A DNA stretch of 33,808 bases, from the NCBI GenBank assembly GCA_964424455.1, contig CAYRJA010000022.1, forward strand, positions 1 through 33,808, given 5' to 3'. Both the position numbers and the translations under genes were made by a program. The notes under the pieces were generated by a model, which did not search any database, was not told where the DNA came from, and saw only the letters and a list, made by a program, of their open reading frames with translations. The stretch is from CAYRJA01 sp964424455 (GTDB lineage Bacteria; Bacteroidota; Bacteroidia; Chitinophagales; UBA10324). Positions 7,254-15,766 of this stretch are shown piece after piece (the first letter of the stretch is position 1; each line of letters opens with the position of its first letter).

Positions 7254-8699
7254 ATGGCAGAGAATTGTGCAAACGGTACGCTTGCATCTTATGTTCCCGA
7301 TGTCAACAAACCATGGAACAGTTTACGGGTTGCGCATGTATATAAGCGATTAGCTTTTGGTGCATCGTACAGTGAAATTCAGGCGGGCTTGCAGCTTACG
7401 CCCGGACAGTTAGTTGATAATTTGTTTAATGCAGCTAAAACTGCGCCGCTGCCCGCAGCGCCTGCATGGTATAACTGGGGCTATTCCAATTATGGCGACT
7501 TCCCTGCTGAAATCGTTCAGCAATATCAGGAATGGTATCTTCAATGGGTTAACGACATGCTCATTACCGGCACCCGAGAGAAATTTGCTCTTTTCTGGCA
7601 CAATCATTTTGTAACTCGTTTTGTTGATTACCAGTGCCCGAGCTATCTGTATGAATATCATAAGCTGTTACAGCAACATTCGTTCGGAAATTTCAAAACA
7701 TTTCTCAAAGCAATGGGGAAAACGCCTGCCATGCTTTCCTTCTTAGATGGCCGGCTCAACTATAAAGATTTTCCTAACGAAAATTATGCACGCGAACTGC
7801 TTGAGTTGTTTACACTTGGCGTAAATAACGGTTACACCCAGCAGGACATTACCGAAGCCGCCCGTGCACTTACCGGCTGGGTTTCATTTTCAGACGAATG
7901 TGGTCCCATAACTTTTAATGCCGGTCAGTTTGATAATGGAACAAAGACCATTTTCGGGCAACCGGGCAATTTCGATTTTGATGGAATGCACGACTTAATT
8001 TTTCAGCAACGGGCAACAGAAGTATCTCAATTTATCTGCAAGAAAATTTACACTCACTTTGTGCATCCTATCCCTAACCAGCAAATTATTGATGGTATGG
8101 CGCAAACATTCCGCAACAGCAATTTTGAAATTGAACCCGTATTTCTTGAACTATTCAAGAGTGAACATTTCTATGAAGACGATGCTATTAGCGTGCAAAT
8201 CAAAAGTCCGGTTGATCTATTAGTGTCAACCATTAAAGAAAGTAATTTTTCTTTCGATACGCTGGTTATTCAACTTGTCAGCTTTCTGACGCTGGATATG
8301 GGGCAACAGTTGTTCAACCCTATTGATGTTTCAGGATGGAATGGCAACCGTACATGGATAAACAGCACAGCTATTACCAAACGGTGGGATATGCTGAGTC
8401 AATATTTTGGTTATGCGCTTACTAAACTGGATAAAGAAAAGATGCGGCAGCTTGCCATTGATGTTTCGGGCAATTCAAATGATGTGGCATTGGTGGCAAA
8501 AAAAATTACTGACCATTTTATTCCGAAAGGACTGGAAAATACTGACGCTTACAATCAGGCAACCATCGCGCTGAAAGCCAGTGTTCCCCAAAACTATTTT
8601 GACCTTGGGTTGTGGAATCTCTCCTTTCAGTATGTTCCCGAACAAGTGTATAACCTGATGCTTTGGATTATCAGGCGACCTGAATACCAAATGATGTAA
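7254..8699 (+). CDS. DUF1800 family protein
   Basis: The 481-residue protein carries the marks of DUF1800: HVYKRLAFGAS near the N terminus, LFWHNHFVTR in the middle, and the block NYARELLELFTLGVNNGYTQ followed by DITEAARALTGW. The function of the family is unknown. It is nearly always paired with a DUF1501 gene, as here, where the DUF1501 start lies 26 bases after this stop. No signal peptide is visible at the N terminus (MAENCANGTLASYVPD), while its partner has a Tat-like one. Whether it leaves the cytoplasm is open; co-export with the partner is possible but unproven. Confidence 0.9.
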   Translation: MAENCANGTLASYVPDVNKPWNSLRVAHVYKRLAFGASYSEIQAGLQLTPGQLVDNLFNAAKTAPLPAAPAWYNWGYSNYGDFPAEIVQQYQEWYLQWVNDMLITGTREKFALFWHNHFVTRFVDYQCPSYLYEYHKLLQQHSFGNFKTFLKAMGKTPAMLSFLDGRLNYKDFPNENYARELLELFTLGVNNGYTQQDITEAARALTGWVSFSDECGPITFNAGQFDNGTKTIFGQPGNFDFDGMHDLIFQQRATEVSQFICKKIYTHFVHPIPNQQIIDGMAQTFRNSNFEIEPVFLELFKSEHFYEDDAISVQIKSPVDLLVSTIKESNFSFDTLVIQLVSFLTLDMGQQLFNPIDVSGWNGNRTWINSTAITKRWDMLSQYFGYALTKLDKEKMRQLAIDVSGNSNDVALVAKKITDHFIPKGLENTDAYNQATIALKASVPQNYFDLGLWNLSFQYVPEQVYNLMLWIIRRPEYQMM

Positions 8700-8725
8700 T
8701 TGTTCAAACCACTTAACACAACAAT

Positions 8726-10333
8726 ATGAGTAAACAAAATAATCTTCCCCAAGGCAGTTGTTTGCATGATGGCTGTGCGCATGATGAACAACACAATCAT
8801 GGGATTGGCAGAAGAGATTTTCTGAAAAATCTCGGACTTATCAGCGCCGGAACTTTTGCATTTTCAAACATTCCGCTGAACCAGTTATTAGCTTCTCCTG
8901 CCATAGAGGCGGCATTAAGGGGCGCAGGCGACAGGGTATTGGTAATCATACGGCTGAAAGGAGGCAACGACGGGTTAAACACATTTGTCCCTGTGTTTGA
9001 TTACGGTACTTATTCAGCTAATCGCAAGAACCTGAAAATTAAAACCTCAGACTTGCTTGAGCTTAACAATAAATATTCAGTGCCCAATTATGCTTCATCG
9101 CTGAAAAAAATGTGGGATGCCGGAAAAATGAAAGTGATTCAGAATGTTGGCTATCAGAATCCTGATTTATCACATTTCACTTCAACAGATATTTGGGATT
9201 CTGCTCAAACGGGCATAGGAGAAAAATCGGGCTGGCTCGGCAGGTATTTATGGAATCAGCATCCCGATTTCATTACCAATCCTTCACCGGATCCGCTTGC
9301 CATACAAATTGGCGGTGACGGAAATATTTTGTTCTTCAACGAGAACAGTGTTAACATGGCAATGAATGTAATTGACCCTGTATCGCTTTACAAAATTGCA
9401 CAAACCGGCTCACTTTATACTGTTGGCGGCAACGCTCCCTGTTATTACGAGGATCAGTTGGATTTTATGAAGAGCATGATTAACAGTACTTATTACCAAT
9501 CACAATCTATTCAGGATGCTTTCAATGCCGGCAGCAATTCGGTTACATTTCCTGCCGGTCTGGGCGAATCATTAAGTCTTGTTTCAAGACTGATAAATGG
9601 TGGACTGCAAACAAAAATTTATATGCTCACTTTGGATGGCTTCGATACACATGCGCAGCAAGACACCCGGCATCCTGAGTTAATGATTGAATTTGGCGAT
9701 TCGGTGAAAGCATTTTACGATGATTTGTCAGCAGGCGGAAAAGAGAAGGATGTGCTTACCATGACGTTTTCAGAATTTGGCAGGCGGGTAATAGACAATG
9801 GCTCACTTGGCACCGACCACGGTACCGCAGCCCCGTTAATGATGTTTGGTTCGGCAATGAACGGAAACGGTTTTGTAGGCGCTGATGTAAACCTTACCGA
9901 CCTTGATGTGTATGGCAATATGAAATATAAAATTGATTTCCGCGAAGTATATACTACTGTGTTACAGGACTGGCTGTGCATTAACGAACTTACTTCAGAC
10001 ACTATCCTCGGTGGCGCTTATTCAAAACTCGATCTGGGTTTCGATTGCGTATCATCGGGTATAAGTAAAATTAAAACTGTGCAGAAATATCACCAGTTGC
10101 GCTACGACAATGGCATTGCATTTATTTTCCTTAACCTGCCTCAGGAAAGTACTGTGCAATTAGAGGCGTATGATTTTATTGGCAGAAAAGTAGTATCCAC
10201 CGGTAATGAATATTACAGCAAAGGATTACACACCATGCGTATTCCCGGCATCGAAACTTGGACTACCGGCGCCTATGCCTATCGTATTTACATCAATGGT
10301 AATCTGGAAACGGGGAAGTTTATGCGGGAATAA
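8726..10333 (+). CDS. DUF1501 protein with Tat-type signal and T9SS-like sorting tail
   Basis: The 535-residue protein opens with a Cys/His-rich leader and the twin-arginine motif GRRDFLKNLG (28-37), then a hydrophobic stretch, as in a Tat signal. The DUF1501 body has RLKGGNDGLNTFVP, TLDGFDTHAQQ and SEFGRRVIDNGSLGTDHGTA. The Asp-His-Gly and Asp-Thr-His groups recall metal sites of the alkaline phosphatase/sulfatase superfamily, to which DUF1501 is related. The last roughly 75 residues (VQLEAYDFIGRKVVS, GLHTMRI, TGAYAYRIYINGN, GKFMRE) look like a type IX secretion type A sorting domain. That predicts export by Tat and then through the outer membrane. It forms an operon with the DUF1800 gene. 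Confidence 0.9.
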   Translation: MSKQNNLPQGSCLHDGCAHDEQHNHGIGRRDFLKNLGLISAGTFAFSNIPLNQLLASPAIEAALRGAGDRVLVIIRLKGGNDGLNTFVPVFDYGTYSANRKNLKIKTSDLLELNNKYSVPNYASSLKKMWDAGKMKVIQNVGYQNPDLSHFTSTDIWDSAQTGIGEKSGWLGRYLWNQHPDFITNPSPDPLAIQIGGDGNILFFNENSVNMAMNVIDPVSLYKIAQTGSLYTVGGNAPCYYEDQLDFMKSMINSTYYQSQSIQDAFNAGSNSVTFPAGLGESLSLVSRLINGGLQTKIYMLTLDGFDTHAQQDTRHPELMIEFGDSVKAFYDDLSAGGKEKDVLTMTFSEFGRRVIDNGSLGTDHGTAAPLMMFGSAMNGNGFVGADVNLTDLDVYGNMKYKIDFREVYTTVLQDWLCINELTSDTILGGAYSKLDLGFDCVSSGISKIKTVQKYHQLRYDNGIAFIFLNLPQESTVQLEAYDFIGRKVVSTGNEYYSKGLHTMRIPGIETWTTGAYAYRIYINGNLETGKFMRE

Positions 10334-10378
10334 AGTATGTGCTGTGTGCTGATATAACATTCTACTTTTTCCTTATCA

Positions 10379-10612
10379 TCAATTACGTTCCAGGCATTCA
10401 ATAATTTGCTTGTTTGTAATTCCCATAGTTCTATTATTACTTGCAATAACATGAATTGGCACCGGGTCTATATGTGTTTGAAAAATAACAGGTCGCTTAA
10501 AATCTTTTCGTGACCATACTTCATGACCATTATTTTCACGGATATATTTTAATCCAAATGCGACAAGAACTCTTTTGTATTCATCTATAGTAATATTCTT
10601 TATCCTGCTCAT
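10379..10612 (-). CDS. hicA: HicA family mRNA interferase toxin
   Basis: The 77-residue protein has the HicA fold pattern: a short N-terminal helix (IDEYKRVLVAFGLKYIREN), the strand with the catalytic His in NGHEVWSRKD, then HVIASNNRTMGITNKQIIECLE. HicA toxins bind a double-stranded RNA-like surface and cut mRNA. Its ATG overlaps the HicB stop in an ATGA arrangement (10609-10612), so the two are translationally coupled with the antitoxin first. Length is normal and no break is seen. Confidence 0.85.
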   Translation of the reverse strand: MSRIKNITIDEYKRVLVAFGLKYIRENNGHEVWSRKDFKRPVIFQTHIDPVPIHVIASNNRTMGITNKQIIECLERN

Positions 10613-11004
10613 GCAAAAGCAGGAAGTTCAATACTGCGGGATGTTTTCTGGAAAGGAATTGTATTTAACAGATCCCTCAACTCTGGTTCTTCATTTAATA
10701 TTTCAATCAACGAAGGCGCAATAAAATTGTTTTTACCCTTTTGTTTCCATCCCATAGACAATAAATCTTTTTTTAGCGTTTTTTTATGAACAGTATATTT
10801 AACATACTCAAGAAGCGTTGTTTCAAAACTTCTCCGAGCTTCTGACTCAGTATTTCCATAACCAATTATATCCAGAGCCGGACAAGTGAGGTAACAAATG
10901 TTTTCGTCAATATAACTTACAATATCAACTCTTACATTGACCCGACCTTCAATTGGGTTAATTAAATTAGCGCTAAATTTATTTCTTTTGATATTCTGTT
11001 TCAT
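10609..11004 (-). CDS. hicB: HicB family antitoxin
   Basis: The 131-residue protein contains the HicB RNase H-like domain: ICYLTCPALDIIGYGNTESEARRSFETTL (about 35-63) corresponds to the YxAxxPxxxGxxTxGxTxxEAxxN region. HicB neutralises HicA, and many HicB proteins repress their own promoter. Here no clear ribbon-helix-helix or HTH follows; the tail (SLIEILNEEPELRDLLNT onward) is helical and variable. I start at ATG 11004. A TTG at 11016 would add four residues. The pair lies between DUF1501 and a MITE, typical of a mobile toxin-antitoxin module. Confidence 0.8.
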   Translation of the reverse strand: MKQNIKRNKFSANLINPIEGRVNVRVDIVSYIDENICYLTCPALDIIGYGNTESEARRSFETTLLEYVKYTVHKKTLKKDLLSMGWKQKGKNNFIAPSLIEILNEEPELRDLLNTIPFQKTSRSIELPAFA

Positions 11005-11101
11005 AGCCTTGTGCAATTTATAACATCAATTTGTTACAAACAAGTTCATCTGTCATTTTGAATGCAAAAGTGGTTAGATTGTTTTGTTTTTACAGATATT
11101 A

Positions 11102-11109
11102 GTAATTTG
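11102..11109 (+). repeat. target-site duplication, left copy
   Basis: GTAATTTG lies directly before the left inverted terminal repeat of the MITE, and the same 8 bases follow the right terminal repeat at 11286-11293. Confidence 0.75.
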
Positions 11110-11285
11110 GGGTGTATGAATAGTTGCAGGGATTACTTATGCCGTAGGCAAGGGCTTGGTAAAAAAATCTAATACAGACACTCTGGAGCGTCCCTTCGGG
11201 ACGCAACAACCTTCTCGTTCAAGTTATTACCAAGCGTTTGCTCCTGCGGAGCAATATAATTGTTGCTGCAAATATTCATACACCC
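11110..11285. mobile_element. 176-bp MITE with 20-bp terminal inverted repeats
   Basis: The ends are inverted repeats: 11110-11129 begins GGGTGTATGAATA, and 11266-11285 is its reverse complement with one mismatch over 20 bases. Both sides carry the 8-base direct repeat GTAATTTG. The interior has no gene. It contains four nested or tandem stems: TGCC-GTA-GGCA (11140-11150), GCTTGGTAA with TTACCAAGC (11154-11162, 11227-11235), GCGTCCC-TTC-GGGACGC (11188-11204) and TTGCTCC-TGC-GGAGCAA (11238-11254). Three of the loops are triloops. This is the form of a non-autonomous miniature element moved by a DDE transposase encoded elsewhere. An 8-bp duplication fits several IS families, so I cannot assign the parent. 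Confidence 0.8.
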
Positions 11286-11293
11286 GTAATTTG
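11286..11293 (+). repeat. target-site duplication, right copy
   Basis: This second GTAATTTG directly abuts the right terminal repeat of the MITE. Confidence 0.75.
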
Positions 11294-11313
11294 TGAACTC
11301 TTATCAACAAGCT

Positions 11314-11949
11314 TTATTTTTTCCTCATCATCATCATTCCGTCACGGAAAGGAAGAAGAATAATTTCTACACGGTTATCTTTTTTCACTTTCTCATTAAA
11401 CTCAATCAGCGCTTTAGTGTCAGGGTCAGGTTTGGGTTGTAACACCTTTCCACTCCAGAGAACATTGTCGGCGAGAATTAATCCTCCGCTACGGACTTTA
11501 TCAATTACCAAATCAAAATAGTTGCTGTAATTGATTTTGTCGGCATCAATAAATATGAGGTCGAAAGTTTCGTTGAGCTCAGGAATAATCTTTTGTGCAT
11601 CGCCTGTGTGAATGATTATTTTATTTTTCATTCCTGCCTTTGCTACATACCGTTCCACCATTTCACGAAGTTCTTCATTAATATCTATCGTGTGAACAAT
11701 TCCATCTTGCGGCATACCCAATGCAAAACAAATAGCCGTGTAGCCGGTGAATGTTCCTATTTCAAGAATCTTTTTCGGCTGGTGAATTTTTGTAATCATT
11801 TGCAAAAACACGCCCTGTACATGACCGGATAACATCTGCGGGTACAACACCTTTGCATAAGTTTCACGATTCAGTTCTGCTAATACCGGATGCTCGGGTG
11901 CAGTGTGATTGTCTGCATATTTCTCTATATCCAAAGGAAGAAAATTCAT
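11314..11949 (-). CDS. class I O-methyltransferase (caffeoyl-CoA/catechol OMT type)
   Basis: The 211-residue protein has motif I ILEIGTFTGYTAICFA (about 62-77) for S-adenosylmethionine. It also has the acidic metal-site strand FDLIFIDADKINYSNYF and the following LILADNVLWSGKVL, hallmarks of the Mg-dependent O-methyltransferase family that includes caffeoyl-CoA and catechol enzymes. The bacterial substrate is not predictable. The gene stands alone between the MITE and the tricorn-like protease. A short relic of a second copy lies at 6978-7062. Confidence 0.9.
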   Translation of the reverse strand: MNFLPLDIEKYADNHTAPEHPVLAELNRETYAKVLYPQMLSGHVQGVFLQMITKIHQPKKILEIGTFTGYTAICFALGMPQDGIVHTIDINEELREMVERYVAKAGMKNKIIIHTGDAQKIIPELNETFDLIFIDADKINYSNYFDLVIDKVRSGGLILADNVLWSGKVLQPKPDPDTKALIEFNEKVKKDNRVEIILLPFRDGMMMMRKK

Positions 11950-12094
11950 AATCTAATATTACTTAAAACTCAACAACTGTAACACCAATCTGGCAATATT
12001 CATTCATAGTTAAATGAAGAATCTGCTTCATCATTATTCAGCACAGTTTTTCATTTGCAGGTTTCTCACTGCAACCGGGAAGGGATGTTCTCCC

Positions 12095-15000
12095 TTATTT
12101 TGTTTTATCCGGAAATGGCGGAATCGGCGGAATGTTATTCTCATGATTTTTCAGTTCATCGAGTAATACTTCTATTGCCTTGTTCAACTGATCGTCTATT
12201 CCTGCATATTCGCGAGCCGGATCATTATCTATCACTATATCCGGATCAACTCCATGCCCTTCTATCTTCCATCCTGTTTCATCAAAGGGAGCAAACTCCG
12301 GACGATTTAAAGTTCCACCGTCAATAAACGGAAGCGAGCCGCGAATGCCCACTACTCCGCCCCAGCTTCTTTTACCAATCAATTTTCCGAGCTGATACTT
12401 TCTGAAACGATAAGGGAAAATATCTCCATCGCTTGCAGAATACTCATTCATCAGACAAACCTTCGGTCCCCAGTGCATATCCGGATTGGTATGCCCGACT
12501 TTTGCATTGCGCAACATGTTGAAGTAAACCAACTCCTTGCTCAGCCGTTCGGCAATAAGCGGAGAAACAAATCCGCCGCCATTTCCTCTGTCATCTATTA
12601 TCAAAGCTTTCTTTGTGATTTGCGGATAGAAATGTTTCATAAACTCATTAAGTCCGCCCGCTCCCATATCCGGTATATGCAGGTATCCGATTTTTCCGCC
12701 ACTCACTGAGTCCACATAATCAATGTTATGCTGAACCCAGTTGTAGTAATACAATTCACTTTCGTCACTGATTGGAACTACTATCATCTTTTTTGCTCCG
12801 TCTGCAGATGGCTTTGTGTTTACCGTTAATTCCACTTGTTTGCCGGCTGTATTAATGAATGCTTCATTAATATCAATAAGGTTGTTTACCGGCATTCCAT
12901 TTACTGCAATGATGTAACTGCCTGTTGTAACATTCACTCCCAGTTCTGTCAGCGGCGAGCGGAGCGAAGAACTCCAGTTTGCTCCTTTCAGAATTTTTGT
13001 GATTTGAAAATATCCTGTTACAGCATCTTTCTTGTATGTAGCTCCAAGTAGTCCGAGTGGAATGCGCTCAGCTTTCAGCATATCGCCTCCGCCAACATAC
13101 GCATGACCGATATTGATTTCACCAATCATTTCACCTATGATATAAGAAAGGTCGGCTCTGTGATTCACAAACGGAATAAGTACCGCATACTTGTCGTGAA
13201 TAGCTTTCCAGTCTAAGCCCTGCATGTTGGGCGCATAGAGGAAATCACGCATCTGCCGCCAGCTTTCATTAAAAATCTGATTCCATTCTTCATGATGATT
13301 CACTGTTACTTTCAGTCCTGATTTATCAATTGCTTTATCTACTTCAAATTTTGCTGATGGCAAATCAGTGATGTACTGGTTGTTATCCTTGTTTACTAAA
13401 ATCTTTTTCAGGTTAGCTGAAATACGAAATCCACTGTAAGCGCCAAGCGTTACTTCTTTTTTGTCCTTCAGGTTGAACAGATACATTGCGGCTTCTTTTC
13501 CTTTTGCACTTTTCATGTAGTAAACCTTATCTCCTACCATCTGAATATTCCAATAGTTAGCTGCATCCACCGGAAGCGAAATTAGCCGCGATGAAATCCC
13601 GTCGAGGTCAACTTTGATGTCTTTGCTTTCTGTTTTCTTTGGTTCATTCTTTTTTTCATTCTTGGTTTTCTGTTTTTCATCTATGCTTTTTGCTGTTGTA
13701 TCTTTTGTCATTTCCACTTCGTCATCTTTAGGAGCAAATGGTGAAGGGGTATCTTTTGACAGTGGAATCAAATAGATTTTTGACATGTCAGAATAAGAAA
13801 TCTGAAAATCAGTATTGCTGAATGTCGGGTTAAAATCACGGCTGGAAACCATCACCAGATATTTCCCGTCATTGCTGAATGAAGCGCTGCCGGTGTCGTA
13901 CCATCCGTCTGTAACAGGGGTTTTGGTTTTTGAAGTCAGGTTGTAGAGATAAACTACAGATTGCCTGTCCTGTTCCGGACGAGTGTAAACAATCCATTTG
14001 CTGTCGCTGCTCCAGTTGTAATTCCCGAATTCCCATACATCGGCTTCATCCACTTGTGTTACAGCTTTAGAGTCAATATCCACAAACTGCAATCTCATTT
14101 TTTTATCCGCCCATAATATTTTCTTGCTGTCAGGCGACCAATCCAACGCATACTTGTAAGTGTCGGCATTCTTCGTAATCTGAATGGGTGCGCCTTCTCC
14201 TGTCTGGTTGCGAATGTAGATTTCATCTTCACCGGTTTTATCGCTGATGTAAGCAATCCACTTTCCATCCGGGCTCCAGCGCGCATTGCGCTCGTGTGAT
14301 GAAGAAGATTGATCGAGGTTGCGGGTGATGCCGCTTTCTGCCGGAACAGTAAATACATCGCCGCGTGCTACATACAATATTCTGTTTCCGTCCGGAGAAA
14401 TATCAGAACCCTCAATAAATTTACTTGCATCTATCAATTCGTTGCGGCTTGCAGGAAAATCACCATTGATCTGCACTTTAACCTGTGTTACAGTTTCAGT
14501 TGCTAAATCCATTGTATATAAATACCCACCGCGTTCCCACACTATATCTTTATCGCCCAATGAAGCAAACTTGATGTCGTAATCCGTATAGTTGGTAACC
14601 TTGCGTGTCTGCTTTGTAGTTAAATCGTAGCAGAAAAGATTCATGGTACGGTCGCGGTCGCTGAGGAAATAAATCTTTTCACCCGTCCACATCGGCTCTA
14701 TATCCTGAGCCGGATTGTTGGTGATGTTGGTAGTTTGCTTAGAAGCAAAATCATAAATCCATATATCATCCGCCATACCGCCGCGGTAATATTTCCATGT
14801 GCGGAACTCGCGGAAAATCCGGTTGTAGGCAAGTTGTTTTCCGTCAGGAGAAAAAGAACAGAATCCGCCGCAAGGCAAAGGAAGTTCACCGCTCAGCCCG
14901 CCGTTCACATTTGCGATATAGAGTTTCCCCATAAAGTCATTAAATGATTCTTTGCGTGAACGATAGATGATGTGCTCATTGTCTTTCCATGTCATTACAA

Positions 15001-15361
15001 TATTGTTCGGTCCCATTCTATCGCTTACATCATCTCTGCCAAGTGTTGCTGTAACAGTCAACCGTTTGGGAGCGCCGCCTGTAACAGGCATCAGATACAC
15101 TTCAGTGTTGCCGTCATACTGTCCGCTGAATGCAATGTTTTTTCCATCGGGAGAAATACGGGCAAATAATTCGTTGCCTGCTGCGCTGGTCAGCCGCTGT
15201 GCAACTCCCCCGCTTTTAGGTACGCTGTATAAATCTTCGGCATAACTGAACACTACTGTGTTGCCATGTACTGAAGGAAAGCGCATCAGCCGGGCTTCCT
15301 GCTGTGCGAATGTGCTGCCATAAAAGAACAGAGAAATCAGAAATAATAAAGTGTTTTTCAT
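12095..15361 (-). CDS. tricorn-like S41 protease with WD40-type propellers and PDZ domain
   Basis: The 1088-residue secreted protein has a signal peptide (KNTLLFLISLFFYGSTFAQ). Two beta-propeller regions follow (about 25-540), with many PD40 repeats such as SPDGKNIAFSG, SPDGKQLAYNR, SPDGKWIAYISD and SPDSKKILWAD. A Lys/Glu-rich linker lies near 555-585. Then comes the tricorn core, a PDZ domain (LTELGVNVTTGSYIIAVNGMPV) and the S41 tail-specific protease domain. Catalytic candidates are His753 in GHAYV and Ser977-Asp978 in YSASDGDIFP, at the positions of the archaeal tricorn His746 and Ser965-Asp966. In Bacteroidota such proteins probably degrade peptides in the periplasm or at the surface. Seven TGTWACA words lie inside the gene. 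Confidence 0.92.
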   Translation of the reverse strand: MKNTLLFLISLFFYGSTFAQQEARLMRFPSVHGNTVVFSYAEDLYSVPKSGGVAQRLTSAAGNELFARISPDGKNIAFSGQYDGNTEVYLMPVTGGAPKRLTVTATLGRDDVSDRMGPNNIVMTWKDNEHIIYRSRKESFNDFMGKLYIANVNGGLSGELPLPCGGFCSFSPDGKQLAYNRIFREFRTWKYYRGGMADDIWIYDFASKQTTNITNNPAQDIEPMWTGEKIYFLSDRDRTMNLFCYDLTTKQTRKVTNYTDYDIKFASLGDKDIVWERGGYLYTMDLATETVTQVKVQINGDFPASRNELIDASKFIEGSDISPDGNRILYVARGDVFTVPAESGITRNLDQSSSSHERNARWSPDGKWIAYISDKTGEDEIYIRNQTGEGAPIQITKNADTYKYALDWSPDSKKILWADKKMRLQFVDIDSKAVTQVDEADVWEFGNYNWSSDSKWIVYTRPEQDRQSVVYLYNLTSKTKTPVTDGWYDTGSASFSNDGKYLVMVSSRDFNPTFSNTDFQISYSDMSKIYLIPLSKDTPSPFAPKDDEVEMTKDTTAKSIDEKQKTKNEKKNEPKKTESKDIKVDLDGISSRLISLPVDAANYWNIQMVGDKVYYMKSAKGKEAAMYLFNLKDKKEVTLGAYSGFRISANLKKILVNKDNNQYITDLPSAKFEVDKAIDKSGLKVTVNHHEEWNQIFNESWRQMRDFLYAPNMQGLDWKAIHDKYAVLIPFVNHRADLSYIIGEMIGEINIGHAYVGGGDMLKAERIPLGLLGATYKKDAVTGYFQITKILKGANWSSSLRSPLTELGVNVTTGSYIIAVNGMPVNNLIDINEAFINTAGKQVELTVNTKPSADGAKKMIVVPISDESELYYYNWVQHNIDYVDSVSGGKIGYLHIPDMGAGGLNEFMKHFYPQITKKALIIDDRGNGGGFVSPLIAERLSKELVYFNMLRNAKVGHTNPDMHWGPKVCLMNEYSASDGDIFPYRFRKYQLGKLIGKRSWGGVVGIRGSLPFIDGGTLNRPEFAPFDETGWKIEGHGVDPDIVIDNDPAREYAGIDDQLNKAIEVLLDELKNHENNIPPIPPFPDKTK

Positions 15362-15766
15362 TTTGATATTATGAAATTAATGTTTGAGCGGGGGAAGATA
15401 ATGAAGTTGAGTTTGTATATGGATATTAAAACATAAAATATAGTATTAAAGAGTGGCTTTAAGAAGTTGAAATTAGAGTCTTTATCTGCGCAAGTGAAAA
15501 ACACTTGCGCCAGCGAATGTAGGATTCGTGAAACACGGATAATTATCTTTTCCACTCGTTCCAACTCAGCTTCGTAATTCTTTGTGTAATATTTTCTTCG
15601 TATTCGTTGTGGTAAGAACAGAAACCACAAAGGACACCAAGAATTTCACAGAGTTCACTAAGTATGAATCTTGGCTCTTGCGGGACTACAATAAGTATGA
15701 TCCTGCAGACAAAATCCGTAGCCCGGATATTACGATGATGTAAATACCTACGTTAGTGTCTGTTCC
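15362..15766. other. 405-base gene-free stretch with a hairpin and decayed repeat-like sequence
   Basis: No convincing gene is present; a 90-codon minus-strand frame (15358-15630) has no recognisable features. A clean hairpin sits at 15488-15510: GCGCAAGTG pairs with CACTTGCGC around AAAAA, without a T-run. The part from 15600 to 15665 (accacaaaggacaccaag, tttcacagagttcactaag) resembles the boilerplate repeats I know from around small accessory genes in this phylum. That resemblance is from memory and unverified. Confidence 0.4.

Noticed and set aside
15358..15630. 90-codon minus-strand frame before the tricorn-like gene
   Set aside because: No recognisable domain, a palindrome in the middle, and composition of decayed intergenic repeats.
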